Below are positions 14,903 to 16,721 of a stretch of DNA of 16,721 nucleotides, piece after piece (positions within the stretch are counted from its first letter, which is position 1; each line of letters begins with the position of its first letter). The stretch lies in assembly GCA_025927935.1 (NCBI GenBank), contig JAICKM010000057.1, positions 1-16,721 of the forward strand, in the 5' to 3' direction. Made by a program: the position numbers and the translations under genes. The notes beneath the pieces were generated by a model. That model was given only the letters and a program-made list of their open reading frames with translations. It ran no database searches and was not told the DNA's origin. This stretch comes from Chloroflexia bacterium. GTDB taxonomy: Bacteria > Chloroflexota > Chloroflexia > QHBQ01 > JADMIH01.

Positions 14903-15177
14903 GAGTAACTCCTTCGCTCGTGGATGGTTGCGTAACCCACCATCCCGCGAGATCGGCGAGATAACCTTTGTGTTTACCCTTTTAGTATAAGGGGGAGTTG
15001 TTACACCGCTGGGGCGGAATGGTGCCGGAAGTGTGGCGGTTGACCCGACACGCCCACAGGAGGCAGCAGCGTCCTACTCATATACGTGCGGAGGCCCGGG
15101 AAGGGGTGCAAGCGGCGGGAATCACTGGGGCGGGAGCGCGGCACCACCGGGCGCCGCGCGGCGGCGGGTAGGGCTTC
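14903..15177. other. Intergenic region between two ABC export units
   Basis: It contains the leader of the ATPase operon with its probable -10 (14984-14989). The remainder, to 15177, is G-rich and has no recognisable gene. A GC-rich inverted repeat at 15164-15185 overlaps the stop of the next gene. Confidence 0.6.
14984..14989 (-). promoter_or_regulatory. Possible -10 of the ABC operon
   Basis: The minus strand reads TATACT preceded by a run of C residues. No convincing -35 is found at 16-18 bases, so this is a weak call. It would give a leader of about 75 bases. Confidence 0.35.
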
Positions 15178-15185
15178 CTACCCGC
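15164..15185 (-). terminator. Hairpin at the end of the large permease gene
   Basis: GCGGGTAGG (15164-15172) pairs perfectly with CCTACCCGC (15177-15185) around GCTT. The minus-strand stop codon (15180-15178) lies within the stem. No T run follows on the minus strand, so it may slow or end transcription only weakly. Confidence 0.4.
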
Positions 15186-16719
15186 GCCGGAATTCGCGGC
15201 TGAAGCGCCACATGCTGAAGGCGGCCAGCACGATACCGATCACGCCCAGCATCAGTGGGTAAAAATAGTCGGGCACCTGCCCACGCAGCATCACATCTTG
15301 CAAGCTGAGGATGCCGTGCGTGACAGGCAGCGCGTAGGACAGGACGCGCACCGGTTCCCAGAAGTTGTTCAAGGCCAGGAAGAATCCGCCAAAGAACACC
15401 GAGGTCAGCAGGGTCAGCATCGCCAACTGTACGGCCTGGCTTTCCGTCTTCGACAACATCGAGAGGGCAAAGCCCAGGCCCAGGGAGGCAAAAAGCAACA
15501 GCGCCAGCGACAGCGCCAGCCAGAGATAGTCGCCCAGCATGGGCACGCCCAACCCGAAAATCGCCAGCGCGATCAGCGCCACCGACAGGAACGCGAGAAA
15601 GAGCATGAAGCCCAGATACTTCCCGGTCAAAATCTCGCCGGGGGTGATCGGCGAGACGCGGAACAGTTCAATCGACCCCCGCGTGCGCTCGCGCACCATC
15701 GACAGCGCCCCCAGCGTCACGGCGATGTGCTGCAAGAGCAGCGCGATCACGCCCGGTGTGTAGAAGTCAAGGAAGGTGGGGTGCCCGGCGAGGTTGTGCG
15801 CCTGACCGAAGAACGGGGCAGCCAGCACATAGGCGTTCATCTGCTGGAACTGATTGGTCAGCCCGCGCAGATCCTGCACGTCTTTGCGCACGGCATCCGT
15901 GCGGGCTTGCACGCGCGTGGGGTCCGGCGTGGGCGAGTCCAGCTCTTGCTGCAAGGCAGCCACATCGCTATTCAGACTACGGATCGATTGCTCCGTGCGC
16001 GCCAGGTTCTCGCGCTGGGTGGTGTCTGCCGGGGCGCCGGCCACGGGGTCGGTCTGAAGCAACTGGAGCATCAACCCCGCGCTCAGCGCCACGATGCTGG
16101 AGTTGGCCTGGACTTCGTTGGCGTCGCCCTGTGCCTGCTGCAACTGGCCGCTGCCGATGTCGTTGCTAATGCGACCCAGTGCGGTGTCCAGGCGGCCCAG
16201 CGCGTCGCTGACGTTGCCCGCGCCAGTCTGGCCGCGGCGAAAGGCGTTGGCGACCGTCTCTTTGTTGAGGTCATTCGTGTAGTTGAGCGTGCCTAGCACA
16301 ATTCGGCCCTCGGCCACCGGGTCGATTTCGTTATAGAAGACCGGCACGATAGCCTGCGCCCCGGCGCCGATCTGCTGCGCGGCGTTGGCCGGGATCTGCA
16401 CCACAATGTCGACATCGTGCCGGCGCAGCCGGTTTTGCGCCGACTGGAGATCCGTCGTTATGTCAAGAACATCGATGCCCTTGCTGAACTGCTCTTGCAG
16501 TGCCGCCTTCTGGGTGATAAAGGCCGGGTCGTTGGGGATGACAAGGATGCCGCGCAGTTTAGGCACCACCCCGGTATAGCCGACGCCGAACAACAGCAAG
16601 ATGAGAAACGGCCCTAGCAGCAGCGACAGGAGCAGCCGGGGTTGCCGCCAGATCTCCCGCACCTCTTTCGTGACAAACCCGCTGATGCGAATCAGGCGCT
16701 TGATTAACGTGCTAAACAT
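15178..16719 (-). CDS. Large ABC-2 type permease with long extracytoplasmic domain
   Basis: A 513-residue permease. An N-terminal amphipathic stretch KEVREIWRQPRLL leads into helix 1 (about 30-48). A very large outside domain (50-318) includes the mixed segment RGILVIPNDP and a helical, coiled-coil-like part (about 160-295, rich in Gln, Leu and Ala). Five more helices span 319-505. The loop VRERTRGSIELFRVSPITPGEILTGKY (342-368) is typical of ABC2_membrane_3 exporters. The ATG at 16719 lies two bases from the window edge, so its ribosome site cannot be seen, but the N-terminus looks natural. It is not a paralogue of the NatB-like pair. Its ATPase should be encoded immediately upstream, outside the window. 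Permeases of this shape, such as YhhJ/YbhR types, work with an ATPase and sometimes a HlyD-like protein. Confidence 0.9.
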   Translation of the reverse strand: MFSTLIKRLIRISGFVTKEVREIWRQPRLLLSLLLGPFLILLLFGVGYTGVVPKLRGILVIPNDPAFITQKAALQEQFSKGIDVLDITTDLQSAQNRLRRHDVDIVVQIPANAAQQIGAGAQAIVPVFYNEIDPVAEGRIVLGTLNYTNDLNKETVANAFRRGQTGAGNVSDALGRLDTALGRISNDIGSGQLQQAQGDANEVQANSSIVALSAGLMLQLLQTDPVAGAPADTTQRENLARTEQSIRSLNSDVAALQQELDSPTPDPTRVQARTDAVRKDVQDLRGLTNQFQQMNAYVLAAPFFGQAHNLAGHPTFLDFYTPGVIALLLQHIAVTLGALSMVRERTRGSIELFRVSPITPGEILTGKYLGFMLFLAFLSVALIALAIFGLGVPMLGDYLWLALSLALLLFASLGLGFALSMLSKTESQAVQLAMLTLLTSVFFGGFFLALNNFWEPVRVLSYALPVTHGILSLQDVMLRGQVPDYFYPLMLGVIGIVLAAFSMWRFSREFRRG

Positions 16720-16721
16720 TA

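Noticed and set aside
15298..16296. Plus-strand open frame (332 residues) opposite the large permease
   Set aside because: Antisense shadow; Gln/Arg/His-rich with no recognisable domain.

Overview
The window is GC-rich bacterial chromosome that fits a member of the Chloroflexota. The evidence is a caspase-like peptidase, a probable F420-type split-barrel protein, a Pro/Thr-linker plus SH3b surface protein, and small GGTTTCAAACC palindromes. The lineage is an inference from gene style; no rRNA or tRNA is visible to confirm it.

Layout, left to right. Bases 1-462 are a gene-poor stretch whose first 260 bases are AT-rich. It holds a minus-strand intrinsic terminator (28-80) and an operator-like palindrome. 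Minus-strand genes follow: a receiver-only response regulator (463-861), leucyl aminopeptidase pepA (967-2463) with its own promoter and terminator, and a split-barrel PPOX/F420-type protein (2635-3060). Divergent from the last, on the plus strand, is a 695-residue metacaspase-like protein (3317-5404) ending in a DUF4384-like region, followed by two tandem palindromic repeats. A small four-helix membrane protein (5520-5930), a TPR protein with a very acidic tail (6006-6848) and miaB (7117-8487) are on the minus strand. On the plus strand are a Cys4/one-helix/SH3b protein (8799-9779), a dienelactone hydrolase family protein (9799-10503) and a TSUP (TauE/SafE) transporter (10584-11366). The transporter's stop codon lies inside a 92-base near-perfect palindrome. 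The right end is minus-strand ABC export: a NatA-like ATPase with two paralogous NatB-like permeases in one overlapping operon (11520-14902), then a separate larger ABC-2 permease (15178-16719) whose ATPase should lie beyond the right edge.

How the parts work together: only the ABC operon (ATPase plus two permeases, overlapping or 4 bases apart) and the SH3b/dienelactone hydrolase pair (19 bases apart, one promoter and one terminator) look like true transcription units. The rest are single genes with their own signals. I see no prophage, CRISPR array, complete insertion sequence or obvious defence island. The least ordinary items are the caspase with its novel middle region, the TPR/beta-domain/acidic-tail protein, the Cys4-SH3b protein, the 92-base palindrome and the tandem operator over the pepA promoter. 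Coding calls rest on recognisable family motifs; promoters and terminators are read by eye and are predictions.
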